Assembly: GCF_024713945.1 (NCBI RefSeq) | Contig: NC_134679.1 | Span: 6,701,001-6,765,000, forward strand | Source: Dermatophagoides farinae | Taxonomy: Eukaryota; Arthropoda; Arachnida; Sarcoptiformes; Pyroglyphidae | Reading direction: 5' to 3' | Length of the DNA stretch: 64,000 bases | In this document: positions 1 through 11,265 of the stretch, piece by piece | Layout of the letters: every line of letters starts with the position of its first letter | Numbering within the stretch: position 1 is the first letter of the stretch | Position numbers and translations under genes: made by a program | The notes under the pieces: generated by a model | What the model was told of the DNA's origin: nothing | Database searches by the model: none | The model's input: the letters and a program-made list of their open reading frames with translations, nothing else

Positions 1-987
1 ACGGCGGTGATGATGGAATAGCTGAATTGAGTAATAATTCAAAATTATCATTTGGTATATTCATCATCATCGATGTTGATGGTAATGATGGTTGTTGACG
101 TTTTTGTTGAAAATAATTTGATAATATCTGTGGTATGTATTTTTTATTACCACCACCACCACCACCACCATTATTATTGTTTCCATTGCCAAATAATTTT
201 AATGAATTGAATGGATTCAATAATAATGAACCAAATCCATTCGATTTGGATGGATGCTGTTGATGAATTGGTGGTGTCAGCGGTCCCATTGTCAATGGCA
301 TTGGCATCGAATAAATTGGACTCAATGGGATAGTCATAACCTGTGCAACAGGTTCACCAAGATTCATATTTCTCATAGGAATTGGATAAGGTTTTTGTGG
401 CGCTGGTGGACGAATAATTTTTTTCTTTGGAATATCAATCATTGGTTTAGGTGTAGGATGTCTAGGTTGTTGATGTTGATGATTGTTATGTGATGATATT
501 ATTGGATTCGGTGTAGATTCCATTATTGTTTCGACTTGATAATCATTATGAATAATTTTATCTTTATTGGCGTCAACATTATGAAGATAATCGGCAATAA
601 TATCCAAATAATTTCGTTTACCATTTTCATCATCATCATCAATTAAATGTACTGGCTGAACATTTTTATTATCATTAATAATATCTGCAGGCAAATGAAC
701 ATTTGTAGAGACAGGTTCTTTATTTGTATCAGCTGATTCAAGTAAATCATCTTTATTATCCATCACAAATCTATGGCTAGTGACATTTTCAATCTGAAAT
801 CGATTATTCTCTTTATGGAAATCATTTCGATGATGATCTTGTTTTTGACGTGGCTGTTGTTGTTGTGGATTACTTGAGATACCATCATTGCATGTATCAA
901 TACAACCATGTCTACATACTTCCACTGTACATTGAATTTGTACATCAACTGAATCCGGAAATTTGAATGCTAAAAATTGTGCATATG
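1..987 (-). CDS. ZP-domain protein, C-terminal half and tail (partial, runs off window)
   Basis: The minus-strand reading frame is open from a splice acceptor at 988-989 to the window edge. It starts with a block containing FKFPDSVDVQIQC and EVCRHGC, the conserved second cysteine module of zona pellucida (ZP) domains of arthropod apical-matrix and cuticle proteins. A long, poorly conserved Asn/Pro/Gln-rich tail follows, with several PPAPQKP-type stretches and a seven-Gly run. ZP proteins are secreted or membrane-anchored and polymerise in apical extracellular matrix. The N-terminal half of the domain is not found in the next 14 kb upstream on this strand; the nearest matching N-half exon is at 15842-16029. 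The intron phase (one base carried over) is also compatible with joining to the neighbouring VWA-like gene, so the true upstream exon is unresolved. The family call is firm; the gene model is not. Confidence 0.75.
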
Positions 988-1109
988 CTATGAGGGATGA
1001 AAAAACATATAAATAAAATTCATAATAATTGAAAATATTTGTATTTTATATTTCAATTTTTAAAATATTTGCATTTTAATTATCTTTTTTTTATTTTCAA
1101 TAATTTTCT

Positions 1110-1400
1110 TTTCGTTATTTTTCAATCGAGTTCTTTCTTCTTCAAATTTCCTGTCCACATACAGGAAAATAAAAGTATAAGTCAAAGTTTTTAATGAAAA
1201 AATAAAAATCAAATGTATCATTTATTTATATGAGAAAAAATGAGATTTTTTAAAAAATGAATTATCAAGGGAATGTGTGTTTTGGACTGGTGGTTTGTTT
1301 GTAGAAATTGAAATTAGAAAAAATTACTGAATCTTTGATAGACAAAAATAAGGCAGGCAATTTGTAGGAAAAACATAGAAACCAATTTCATTGATGAACT
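1110..1400 (-). repeat. Copy C of the dispersed terminal-inverted-repeat element
   Basis: Read on the minus strand, this stretch matches the interior of the element at 22073-23475 (around 22955-23200) and the copy at 20901-21320. Shared landmarks are CATCAATGAAATTGGTTTCC, TTGCCTGCCTTATTTTTGTC and the AATCGAGTTCTTTC block. It lies in the 3' part of the VWA-like gene, so the apparent last codons of that gene are repeat-derived. Confidence 0.8.
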
Positions 1401-4040
1401 ACATGAAATACCGGTATGTGTAATTTGAAATTTTATTTGATCCAGTGATTGGCAGGCAATTTCTTTACATGGCATCGATGATGTTCGTTCTTTGCCCCAA
1501 ATAGTGAAATAAAATGGACTACAAGAACGTACGCTATGATCTTCGCATGGATTACTCCATTCAATCGTTTCTTCTGATCCGGCTGCAATTTCTTTACAAT
1601 ATTCTGCACGTTCACGAGGTGGAAATTCACGATCAAAACAATATTTGATTGAACCATCAACAGCGCGAACCTGATTTATTTTAAATGGGAAAATGAGTGA
1701 AATTTTTTTTTATCATAAAATATTAGAATTGAATTAAACTAACCTTGAATTCAATGCCATAACTTTTGAGAAAATACTCGGGATACATTGCCCATTGTTG
1801 TTTGAAACCGGGACTGACATGTCTTGTCATCACAGAGTTTTGTGATGGTTTTTCATAACATTTTTCATAGATAATTTGTGCTGGATTTTCACAAATTTTT
1901 TTCTCAAAATTTGTTCCAACTTGTGTTTGTGTTGTGCCCACTATATCTTTGCTTTTATCGGGTAGAATATCGACAAAATTTTTCTGATCATTTGAAATGA
2001 TCAAATATCGGACATCTTGATTATCCTCTTTAAGCGATTCTTTATACCAATTATAGTCATCCAAATCTTTTGAATCGGTGGGCATTTTTAGTGTATCATA
2101 ATCAACGATTATAACATTGATCGATGCCATATCATTCAATGATTTTCGTTTTCCATTCCAATATCTATAATTTGAAATGGTCTGATTCAATTCTTTGAAG
2201 AATTTTCCAAAATTACTTTGTGCCGAAAACATTAAATCTATTTGGATTTGAAAACAAGAATATATTACCAAAAAATTTCAATTATTCAATCTGAATCTAT
2301 ATCTTACTATCTTGTTGAAAGGCACAGGATACAGATCCAATATTGGTAGAATTGAAAATCAAAGCAGCTAGTGGCCAACCACCAGGACCATTTGGCATTT
2401 GAACCATATTTTTGTTGCTATTCGAATTAACAAAAACGGAAATTGTTCCAGCGTATCTGCCAATTTTATTCACTTTCGAGATGATATCATCAACAATTTG
2501 TGCAGTTTTATTCAGATTTTCTTGTTTAGGATCAAGAACGAAAATTAAATCCGATGGCGTTTCGCATGGTGCATTTTGATCCAAAGTAGTGGGTCTTGTA
2601 CGGCAAATATCGGCTAAATTAATTGAGTGAGAGAATTAATTTCATTAAATTCTCATACCCATAATCAGTGATCATATTTACTTTGTGTTTGTGATGCTCT
2701 ATCCAAAATGGAAGAGAATGAATTTGTTCTAGGATTCATTCCTTCCATGTCTTGCAAAAATCGATAAATCCTGGCATAAGTATCGATTTCATTGTTTAGA
2801 TCACTCTGTGGTGGTTTTTCAACACTACGATCACAATAGCTTACGCCAAGATCTTGATTTTTACCACTTCTTGAATGAGGAACCGAATAATAAGATCGAA
2901 GTATGTTACTTAATCTCGTATTGGTTGAATCAAATTTTCGTAAATGTTTTCCAATAATATAGCCATCAAGTGCACCACGAATTTGAGCTAATGAACCACG
3001 ATTAGAGAATCGTAATTTAATGATTGAAGAAATTGAATCCTTGATAGCATAATGATTACAACAGGGTTCATCAATCCATTCACCGGTAACACCATAAATA
3101 AGTTTTTCATTAAATCTATCATTATTGGTCGATTCGTAAAATACGGCTGTACCGGGCATATTGGCTAATGTTGTTGCAAGGAAAGGATCTTTGAATGAAA
3201 CTTGTTCTTTAAATCCATGGGCAATTTTAACACCATCGGTAAGCGGATTTTTTGTTAGACCAGACACAATACCGATCAACACTTTTGATGGTGCAATAGC
3301 TTCAAGACTATTTTGTCGAAATGTTACAACACCTTTTTCCTTGATAGAATATTGAGCGTTAGCAAAATTTCCTACGGTTCCTGCTCTGCTATTGCTGTTG
3401 TCATATGGTTGATCAAAAACATAAACACCTCTTCGATAACGATTGTTCATCATTCGATCGGTAGTGTTAAGAAAAAAATGTGAAAACATGTTTAGCATTG
3501 TACACAGTTCTTGTTCGCTATATATTGAGTCGGGAAAATAGTAATCCGTTTCCACTAGTGTACTTAGACCAAGAATTTTCGTATCAATTTCTAAACGTTT
3601 TTGAACAACCGAAGTGAATTCTAATTCATTGAAATCAATATCGTCCAGATGAAATCTTACAAAAAAATATTTGAAAAAATTTTATCATTGATTGATATTT
3701 TAAAAAGAAATTACCTTTGCAAAATTAATCGAGCAACATCTTCGGGATTTTTAAATTTTGATAGAATCGTATCGGTAGTATTGGATAGCCAATCTTCCAG
3801 ACGTTCAATATAATCGATTAATGTTTCCATACTTTGACTTGATGGTCGTGTATTTAGTGAATGAGGTTTATAGATGCAATCTTGTATGAATGAACTCATT
3901 TGACCTTTGTCAGCCATATATGCATGTTTATTTCGTATTAATGTCATTCCAGGTGGTACTGAATGCTGTTGACCAAACGATTGACCACATATTGTGATTA
4001 GAACAATGAATAAAATTTGAAATAATTTATTTGAAAACAT
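1314..4040 (-). CDS. Secreted VWA-like protein, five exons
   Basis: Exons on the minus strand are 4040-3715, 3655-2682, 2613-2308, 2237-1744 and 1670-1314; phases agree and give 818 residues. I chose the ATG at 4040 because it starts a clean signal peptide (MFSNKLFQILFIVLITICG...). A segment near residue 440 (DLIFVLDP), followed by alternating helix/strand-like sequence and DMASINVIIVDYD, resembles a von Willebrand A or Rossmann fold, though the classic DxSxS metal site is absent. The C-terminal exon is Cys-rich. Residues from about 90 codons into the last exon to the stop come from an inserted repeat and encode a hydrophobic run (LVSMFFLQIACLIFV); the natural end may differ. It was probably secreted or membrane-tethered. 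I do not recognise an orthologue. The alternative, a more distant alpha-2/delta-like family member, is weaker. Confidence 0.7.
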
Positions 4041-4491
4041 TGTGAATTGTGAATTTAATATGAAAAACAAACAAAAACTAATCGAAAAATTTTCAATAAT
4101 AAGGCACAATCATTGAGACATTAAAAAAAAATAGGTGCGACTCATAAAAAAAATGAAATTCAATTTTTTTTTATTTTTTTTGAAAATTTATCGCACATAC
4201 AACAACGAAAAGAATAAAATGATGATGATGATTGACGACGATGGTTAATAATAATAATGGAGCAAACAATCATCAGAGGCATAGACCAATCAAACATCTC
4301 ACCATCATCATCATCATCATCAATATCATCCAAATAGATGCGATAAGATTAGCCAAAAAAAATGATCAAAAGATTTTTTTTTCCATTTTTTTTCATATAT
4401 TTGAAATAATGGAGATTGATCAAAAAAAATGATGGTGTGGATACCGAGAGATCACCATGCCGACCAAAAATCATCATCAACGATAAAATTG

Positions 4492-4522
<31 letters not shown>

Positions 4523-6115
4523 TTTTTTGAGAGGTGGAAAACCATCACCAAAAAAAAAAGAAGAAGAAATTAATATTGTTATTGTTATAATAAACTGATG
4601 TCAACATTTTTAGCGGATGTTCTCAATGAACTTAAATCATTGTATTATATTATTGCAACCAGAACGATATACCAAATATATATGATTAATAACAAACACA
4701 GTGTAGAAGCCAACTTGGAAAAGAGAAATAAAATAACCAGAAATTTTTTTTTTTCACTCTTTCACTTTTCTACCTTTTGCATATTATAATTCAAAATCCA
4801 AACCTAAACTCACGATCAATTCAAATGAAATGAAATGAATCATCATGATGAATGAATAAACCAAACCAAATCAAATATCAACAAAATAGTCATAACAAAT
4901 ATACAAATTTTTAAATCAGGAAATCGTTGACGCAAACACACACACACACATACAAAGACACGAACATATAAACATCGAAACACACACACACACACACATT
5001 TGAAAGGTAAATATCATTTTCATTCATTCTCATCACCATCACAAATGACAAATAAACAGACAATCGCAATGGTTTCCGTTTCCTATAATCATAGAAATTT
5101 GTAATAATTAATCAATCAATTGATGATACATTATCATTATTGTTTGTTCAATAACGACGATAAAAAACAACAGCAAAATATCTTACCCAAAGAACACCGA
5201 GACAACTAAATGTATCGATGATAATAAACCAAAACTGTCATCCAAATATAGCTAGGCAACCAGAAGAAAAAAAAATTATTTTCATTTGTATTGATTGATG
5301 ATTTTATCCCAACAAAAAAAAATGATGATTAAATTTGGTTTCATTTTTCTGGAATTTTTTGCTTTATTATCCGGGTGGTTGTAAACAAATAAAAAAAAAC
5401 AACAACAACAACATTGCATTTAAGAAGATATGAAAAAAAAAATTGCAATCAAACAACAAAAGATCAAACCTTTTTCTAATCATCATAATTATTTGTTCTA
5501 ACCAATCTGTATTTCAATGGTTGCATCTTATCAGAAACAAACAAAAAGTTTATTGCAAATGAAAAACAATAAAAAAAAAATTTTTCACTCACTTACTCAC
5601 CAAAAAAAAAAAAAAAAGAATTGATTTATGATTATATGTGTTCTTTCAAATGATGATAAACAATAATAATTTGACTTAACCTTGTATATATACACAACAC
5701 GAGTACAAAAACACGATTGAAAACAAAAACAAATGTATAATTTCGGATCAATCACATTGTAACATATTGGACATTGGTATTTAATCTTTTTGAATGAAAA
5801 GTTGCCTTGAAATGAAAAAAAATATATTGTCCGTTGTTGTTCATCACGACACAAGATGAACAAAAAAAAATGAAACAATTAGAAATTTGTCAATTCGAAT
5901 GACTGAATGAATGAATGATTGATTGATTGATTGAGATTTACGATTCATTTATAAAGATTTGAGCACCGACACACACACACACACATGTCGTTTGACCTTA
6001 TTGATTTAGGATTTGGATTCGATTGTCTGACCAAATGTCGATGACATCATATGACATGTTTTTGGCTCTTTTTCTTCATTATTTTGTGACACTTGATCAT
6101 TTTGATAGCTAGTTT
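4041..6115. other. Divergent intergenic region, no gene seen
   Basis: This 2.1-kb gap between two divergently transcribed genes is AT-rich. It holds (CA)n near 4935-4998 and 5971-5985, A-runs, CAT/ATG microsatellite and GATT repeats near 5910. Open frames here are low-complexity and lack coding character. Promoters of both neighbours must lie here. Confidence 0.6.
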
Positions 6116-6126
6116 CTATATAAATA
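6116..6126 (+). promoter_or_regulatory. TATA-like box of lipocalin gene
   Basis: CTATATAAATA lies about 45-55 bp upstream of the lipocalin ATG at 6171, which is a reasonable spacing for a short 5' leader. This is a sequence match only. Confidence 0.4.
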
Positions 6127-6170
6127 AAAGATTTCGAACATTGGGCATTTAATATCACAACAAACTGGTC

Positions 6171-7352
6171 ATGATGGTGGTGAATTCATTTGTTAAAGTG
6201 AAAATTTTCATATTCATTTCCATAATGAATACAGCGATGGGACAATTAAGGAGAAATTCCTATCAAACCATTCAACAACCGAATCAAAATCTATTTTCAT
6301 CTTCAACATTGTCAATTGTACCAACATCTGTATTTGGAAGGAACTTTTTCCAGCCACAATCATTGAATTCAAATCCATCAACTACAACTACAAATGTATT
6401 CAATGACCGTGCAACGATTCTGTATAGGCCACAAACATCAGTTATTTTAAATGATGGCCAAGTGAAACAAGGAGAATGTCCTAAAACAAGACCAGCTGGA
6501 AATGGATATTATACATTCAAACAGGTAACTCCAGTGTATGTGTTTGTGTGAATTCATTGAAATGATAAATTCCTTTTTTCCATTTCCAAGTATGAAGGCA
6601 TTTGGTACAAACGATATAGAAGCCGTGTACGATCAGGCGAACCATTTTTCAAATGTGCATGGATCGATTACATTGATCAAGGCGATAACCACATATTCAT
6701 TATGGATAATCTACAAAATAATCGGTAAGATGGTTGTTGCAAACATTTGTAAAATTAAATAAACAACAATTGAAACAAATTAGAACGGGTGATTGGTTTC
6801 GACAGAATGCCACTACAGAGGTATGGCCAAATGATCCAACAACGTGGACTAGTACATTATCAAGTAAGTTTGTTTGCTCGTTTGTTTTTTTTTTTTTTTT
6901 TTTTTTTTTTGGCGGATTGAAATGAATTTATTTTGTCTATACCATCAACATCATAAAACACACACACAAACACTCAAAAAGATGGCGTCCGTTTCGACAC
7001 GCATCTAATCTATTACGATGGCAACTTAGGTGTGGCCGTAATCTATAGCTGTTCACCAACATCGGATAATGGTCACCAAGGTAAAAAAAAAACAACAACA
7101 AAATCTTTTTAACCTCTATCTAATTAATCCCTTCTATCAAATCGATTAATCAATCAATCAATCAATCATTTATTAGGTATTGGCAATATTTACACACGAT
7201 CACCGACAACACCTTTATCAAAATCTTATGTTGATTTTCTGTTTGACATTTTCTATCAAAATGGAATATATGATACATTACCATTACATTATGTTGATCA
7301 GGATAATTGTATGGGTGAAAATTTGCCCAAACCAAGATTCAGTATGATTTAA
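6171..7352 (+). CDS. Lipocalin (apolipoprotein D-like), five exons
   Basis: Exons are 6171-6524, 6591-6724, 6784-6863, 6982-7080 and 7177-7352, all with GT-AG introns and consistent phases, giving 280 residues. Residues 1-26 form a signal peptide. A Ser/Thr/Asn-rich region of about 75 residues precedes the lipocalin core, which opens with GECPKTRP and the motif G-x-W (YEGIWYKRY, residues 119-127) that starts exon 2. A later strand (YYDGNLGVAVIYSC) matches the conserved motif ending in a Cys, and Cys near the end (DNCMG) could pair with it. Lipocalins are secreted eight-strand barrels that bind small hydrophobic ligands such as bilins, fatty acids or pheromones. The unusually long N-terminal linker is the odd feature. 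Intron 3 contains a T-run of over 20 bases. Ligand and close family member are unknown. Confidence 0.8.
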
Positions 7353-7957
7353 TTATTGATTGTGATTCATGGAAACAAACAAGATACAATAAACAAACAA
7401 TAATAATAAAACGAGCTTTGTCCAAAATCGAATGAATAAAAATCAAAAACAATAACAAGGTTCCGGTCAAATTTGGACAAAAGTGTTGCCCTCTTTTATT
7501 CAAACCAAATACTTTTTATTGTGACAATTTATTTCATGTATAAAATAAAGAAAGACTATGAATATGAATATTCAAATTTTCTAATTGTTTTTTTGTTTGT
7601 TTGTTAGCCTACAATAATTGATAATAAATTTTTGTAGAAGGGGTATCCATTATAGTTTGTTCATCGATGGGAACGATAACTGGGAACAATCGCATGCACA
7701 TATAGTATGGTCTGTTTCTGCAAACTTGTAGTCTGATTGGATCCCACAACAAAAAAACAACGATAACCCATTAGAATATTATTTACAATGTCTCAAAATT
7801 AGGTTTTGGTTTTGTTAATGTTATAATTAAAGGGATTTTTATTATTTTGTTTCATCGTGTGATTATCGATGTGTGTGTAAGTGAATGAAAATATTATAAT
7901 TTTTTTTAAATGATGCAAATTTCAAAATTTTTGTCCAATAAAGATCCATATAATAAT
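7353..7957. other. Convergent 3' intergenic region
   Basis: This gap lies between the stops of the lipocalin (+) and PP2A-A (-). It contains several AATAAA-like signals after 7395 that suit lipocalin polyadenylation. No further gene is seen. Confidence 0.6.
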
Positions 7958-9833
7958 TTATAATGAACGAAGTCCTTCATCAGCATAATATCGAACATCA
8001 TTATCGCTATCGTTGATTAATTTTTCCAAACAAGGTTTAATTTGACTTTGAGTCACACTAGAAACATACATAGACGATATTAATTGATAATTTTTGAAAC
8101 ACAAAACAAAACTCACTTTCTATCTAATTCGGCTCCCAATAATTTCAATGTTTTGGCCACATTGAATCGAACATTCGGCACGGAATCAGTACTCAAACGT
8201 AAAACCGTTGGTAACATTGATTTCTACAAAACAAAATTCGGTTAGAATCAACAAAATTGATTTGATATGAACAACTTACAATTATAATATCAGGTCCACA
8301 GACTGAAGCCAAAACATTGATACTGAAAAGAAAAGTCATACGATGAAGATAATTTGGATCGGTTGCCATTGATAATATTTTTGGTATGACCGTTTTTTGT
8401 GCCCATTCGGCTCCGAATTTTTCCACCAATTTTTTAAGATTTAATGTTGCAGCCTCACGAATAGCAAAAACTTGATCCACAAGCCAGCCCATACAAAGGG
8501 AATTGAGTTTTTCCTCGAAAAATTCCACACCAAGTTGTCCAGCTAATAGGGGCATATATTGAATGATGGCTAATCGAACACGCCATTTACTATCTTCAGC
8601 CAATTCAACAATAGCCGGTAATAATGATTGACTCAATTGTTGTACACCGATAACTTCATTAACACAATCCAATTTAGAAATAACATTCAAACGAACTTCG
8701 GGACATTCATCTTTCAACATGGATAGAAAAATCGGCAACAATTGTTCGATGGTATTTTGTTCACCAACTATCGGTGATAGACCCATGATGACACCGGCCA
8801 ATGCTGTTTTAACATGTTGATTAGGATCGATAACCAATTCTTTAATACATGGTAATATCTGTGTCATGATAATTTGTTCTCTAGAATCCGCAGGCAAATT
8901 CTGGCAAAAATCTTTGACTTTTTGTGCAGCGGCAGCACGAACTTCAGCTTCTGGATCTTTCAATAAATTTTGAAATGCTTGAACTAATTCACTTTTTGTA
9001 ATTTCAGGTCCAACAACATTTTGTATGTCAGTGAATCTATCGGCAACCATATAACGAACACGCCATGATTTATCTTCGGAAGCTTGTTTCAAAAATTGTA
9101 TCATATGCATCTCGATATCTTCATGAGTCAATAGACCAGCAATGGCAATCGAATCTTCAACCGCCAATAAACGAACAGAATCTTGATCATCGTTTAGAAA
9201 TTTTGACCACAATGGTATGATTTCTGATTTGACATATTCGGGTTCCAAAACGACAGCAAATTCACCCAATTTGTTGGCAGCATTACGGCGTACCATTGGC
9301 GTATCATCATCACAAAGTATACGAAAATATCCTCGAAGATCGGCTTTAACCTGATTAGAAACACGTGGATAAACGACGCTGAATAAGCCACATGCACTAC
9401 AACGAGAAGTGAACCAATCACCATCTGCCAAACGTTTTACCAATGGAACAAAATATTCTTCAAGATCATGCGAGGAATGATCATTGGCTACAATTCTAAG
9501 TGATTCGATAGCTTTTTCACGGACAAACGTCTCTTCCACCATGGCAAGACCTTCAAGCGGTGCCAAAAGAACATGAGCAAATTCGGGCCCACCAACCAAT
9601 TTGGTAAATTGACCAAATTGTTCGGCCAATGCAACAAGAACTTCATCTTCATCATAGATTGTATCAGCCAAAAATGGAATCAATTCCGTACGGGTACGTT
9701 CCACACCCAATGCTAATGCAATGGTGGATAATTTTCGAATCGAATTAAGACGTACCTGAACATCTTCATTTCGTAGTTCATCAATCAATACGGCTATTGG
9801 ATAGAGGCTTTCTTCATTGCTCACTTCAGCCAT
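7958..9833 (-). CDS. PPP2R1A: Protein phosphatase 2A 65-kDa scaffold subunit A (PR65)
   Basis: Three minus-strand exons (9833-8280, 8223-8117, 8057-7958) join in phase into 586 residues, essentially the full length of PP2A-A. The whole protein is HEAT repeats, e.g. [58 protein letters not shown] and, in exon 2, [16 protein letters not shown]. The subunit is a horseshoe scaffold that holds the catalytic C and regulatory B subunits in the cytosol and nucleus. The start is the [23 protein letters not shown]; an upstream in-frame ATG (9860) exists but only extends into leader sequence. All intron boundaries are GT-AG. The gene looks intact and functional and is head-to-head with the next gene. 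Confidence 0.97.
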
Positions 9834-10206
9834 TATGGTTATTATGTGGTGGGTAATCAAGACGACAAGTAAATCTGATTAGCGAACAAAATAATAAAAC
9901 TTTACTTTATGATTGAAAATTTGGATATATTTATGAAACGAGAGACAAAAAACCAATTGTGATGAGAAACCAACCGACTCCTTCACCGCCAATATATTGG
10001 CAACACACAACACTCAACACTTGCATTTTTTTTTTACTTTTCAATGTTCTCACTCGAACGACTATATCGACGCTTGATAGGTCAATTTTGTTGTTGTTGT
10101 GGAAATAGTCATCAAAAAAATTATCATGCGAGAATTTGATGATTTTTTTGAAAATTTCATTATCATTTCAAAATTTTGAAAATAACCCATTCGAATTCAC
10201 ACAATC
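9834..10206. promoter_or_regulatory. Shared divergent promoter region of PP2A-A and NKAPD1 homologue
   Basis: Only 373 bp separate the two start codons, which point away from each other, so both core promoters must overlap or abut here. No clear TATA box was picked out on either strand. Bidirectional use is inferred from geometry. Confidence 0.5.
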
Positions 10207-10744
10207 ATGACATCAAAATACGTTTCTGAAGCGGGTAAAACACTACTTAGAAATACTATTCAATCAACCGATTTTCAAAACAGAGTATGTGCAAACAAAT
10301 CAAATTTTATTTTTGTAAATTATCAATTAAAAAATTTTTTTTTGTCAGAAAAAAGAAGAAGATCTCATGTGGAAATTGCGTAATGTATCGCGAAAACGAA
10401 AATTAAATGATGATGATGATGAAAAATTTGGGAATGAACAAAATTATGACCATAATAATCAACATCAATGTTGTTCGAGCAAAAAACCGCAAAATAATTG
10501 GCTGAAAAAATTGATGAATGCCGAGTCCAAACAGCCAGAACGATGGGGACACGATGGCTATAAAGAATTATATCCAGAAGAATTTTCATCCGATAATAAT
10601 GATGAATCGAATAATGATAATTACAGCAATAAGAAAAAACGTCGAAAAAAATCGAAAAAGAAAAAACCGAAAATTGTTGAATCGAAAACCAGTAAGAAGA
10701 AAAAGAAATCGCGAAAGAAGAAAAAGAAAAAGATGAAACAATGA
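10207..10744 (+). CDS. NKAPD1: NKAPD1 (C11orf57)-like basic nuclear protein
   Basis: Exon 1 is 10207-10284 and exon 2 is 10349-10744 (157 residues). Two blocks match the animal NKAPD1 family as I recall it: an N-terminal [13 protein letters not shown] followed by [10 protein letters not shown] (residues about 10-37), and the strongly conserved [15 protein letters not shown] (about residues 90-105). The C-terminus is an almost continuous Lys/Arg tract ([12 protein letters not shown] and similar), as in the human protein, indicating nuclear location and perhaps RNA or nucleolar association. The molecular function of the family is poorly known. It is shorter than the vertebrate protein because the basic/serine tail is reduced. 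The gene appears intact. Confidence 0.85.
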
Positions 10745-11265
10745 AAATATGATGATTTCATCTTTATTATTTTAAAATAATTTTTGGTTGTGAAAATTAT
10801 TTGTTTGTATTTATATACATCATATATAAACAATCTCCTTAATTATCTGTGATGATGGCATTACAAAAATTCATTCACACATTAAATTTTCATCATCATT
10901 TTTTATTATCAAATTTATTGGCAAAAGAACAAATATTTGTAAAAAGACAATTTTAATTTCAATTTATTTCTATCACTTATTTTGTCAAGTTTGTAGTTTG
11001 TAGTTTTGTTGTTGTTGTTGTTGTTGTGGTTATTGTCCAAAAAAAAGAAAAGTATTCAATTGTGAAGGCCATAAATGAAGAATATTATGTGATGTAAAAT
11101 TCAAACAATCAAGCAAATCGACAAGTTGACTATGCAATTGTGTTGATACGATGATGAATTGTCAGAATTTCGCTTTTTTTTTAGATATAAAACCGTGTGG
11201 CGGATGTATGGATGATGATGATGATGATAATGAATTTTCAAAAAAATATGAAAATAAATTTTTGT
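10745..11265. other. Convergent 3' intergenic region
   Basis: About 520 bp between the NKAPD1 stop (+) and the TSC22 stop (-), with AATTT/TTTATT-rich candidate polyadenylation sequences, a (GTT)n tract near 11010 and a (GAT)n tract near 11210. No gene is seen. Confidence 0.55.

Noticed and set aside
1433-1660. 75-codon minus-strand frame overlapping the last exon of the VWA-like gene
   Set aside because: The exon phase coming from 1744 selects a different frame that continues the protein; this one is a shadow.
5597-5878. Minus-strand 93-codon Phe/Cys-rich frame
   Set aside because: It is low-complexity, depends on T-runs and has no conserved motif; a RING-like CPICYN string is isolated with no further Cys/His pattern.
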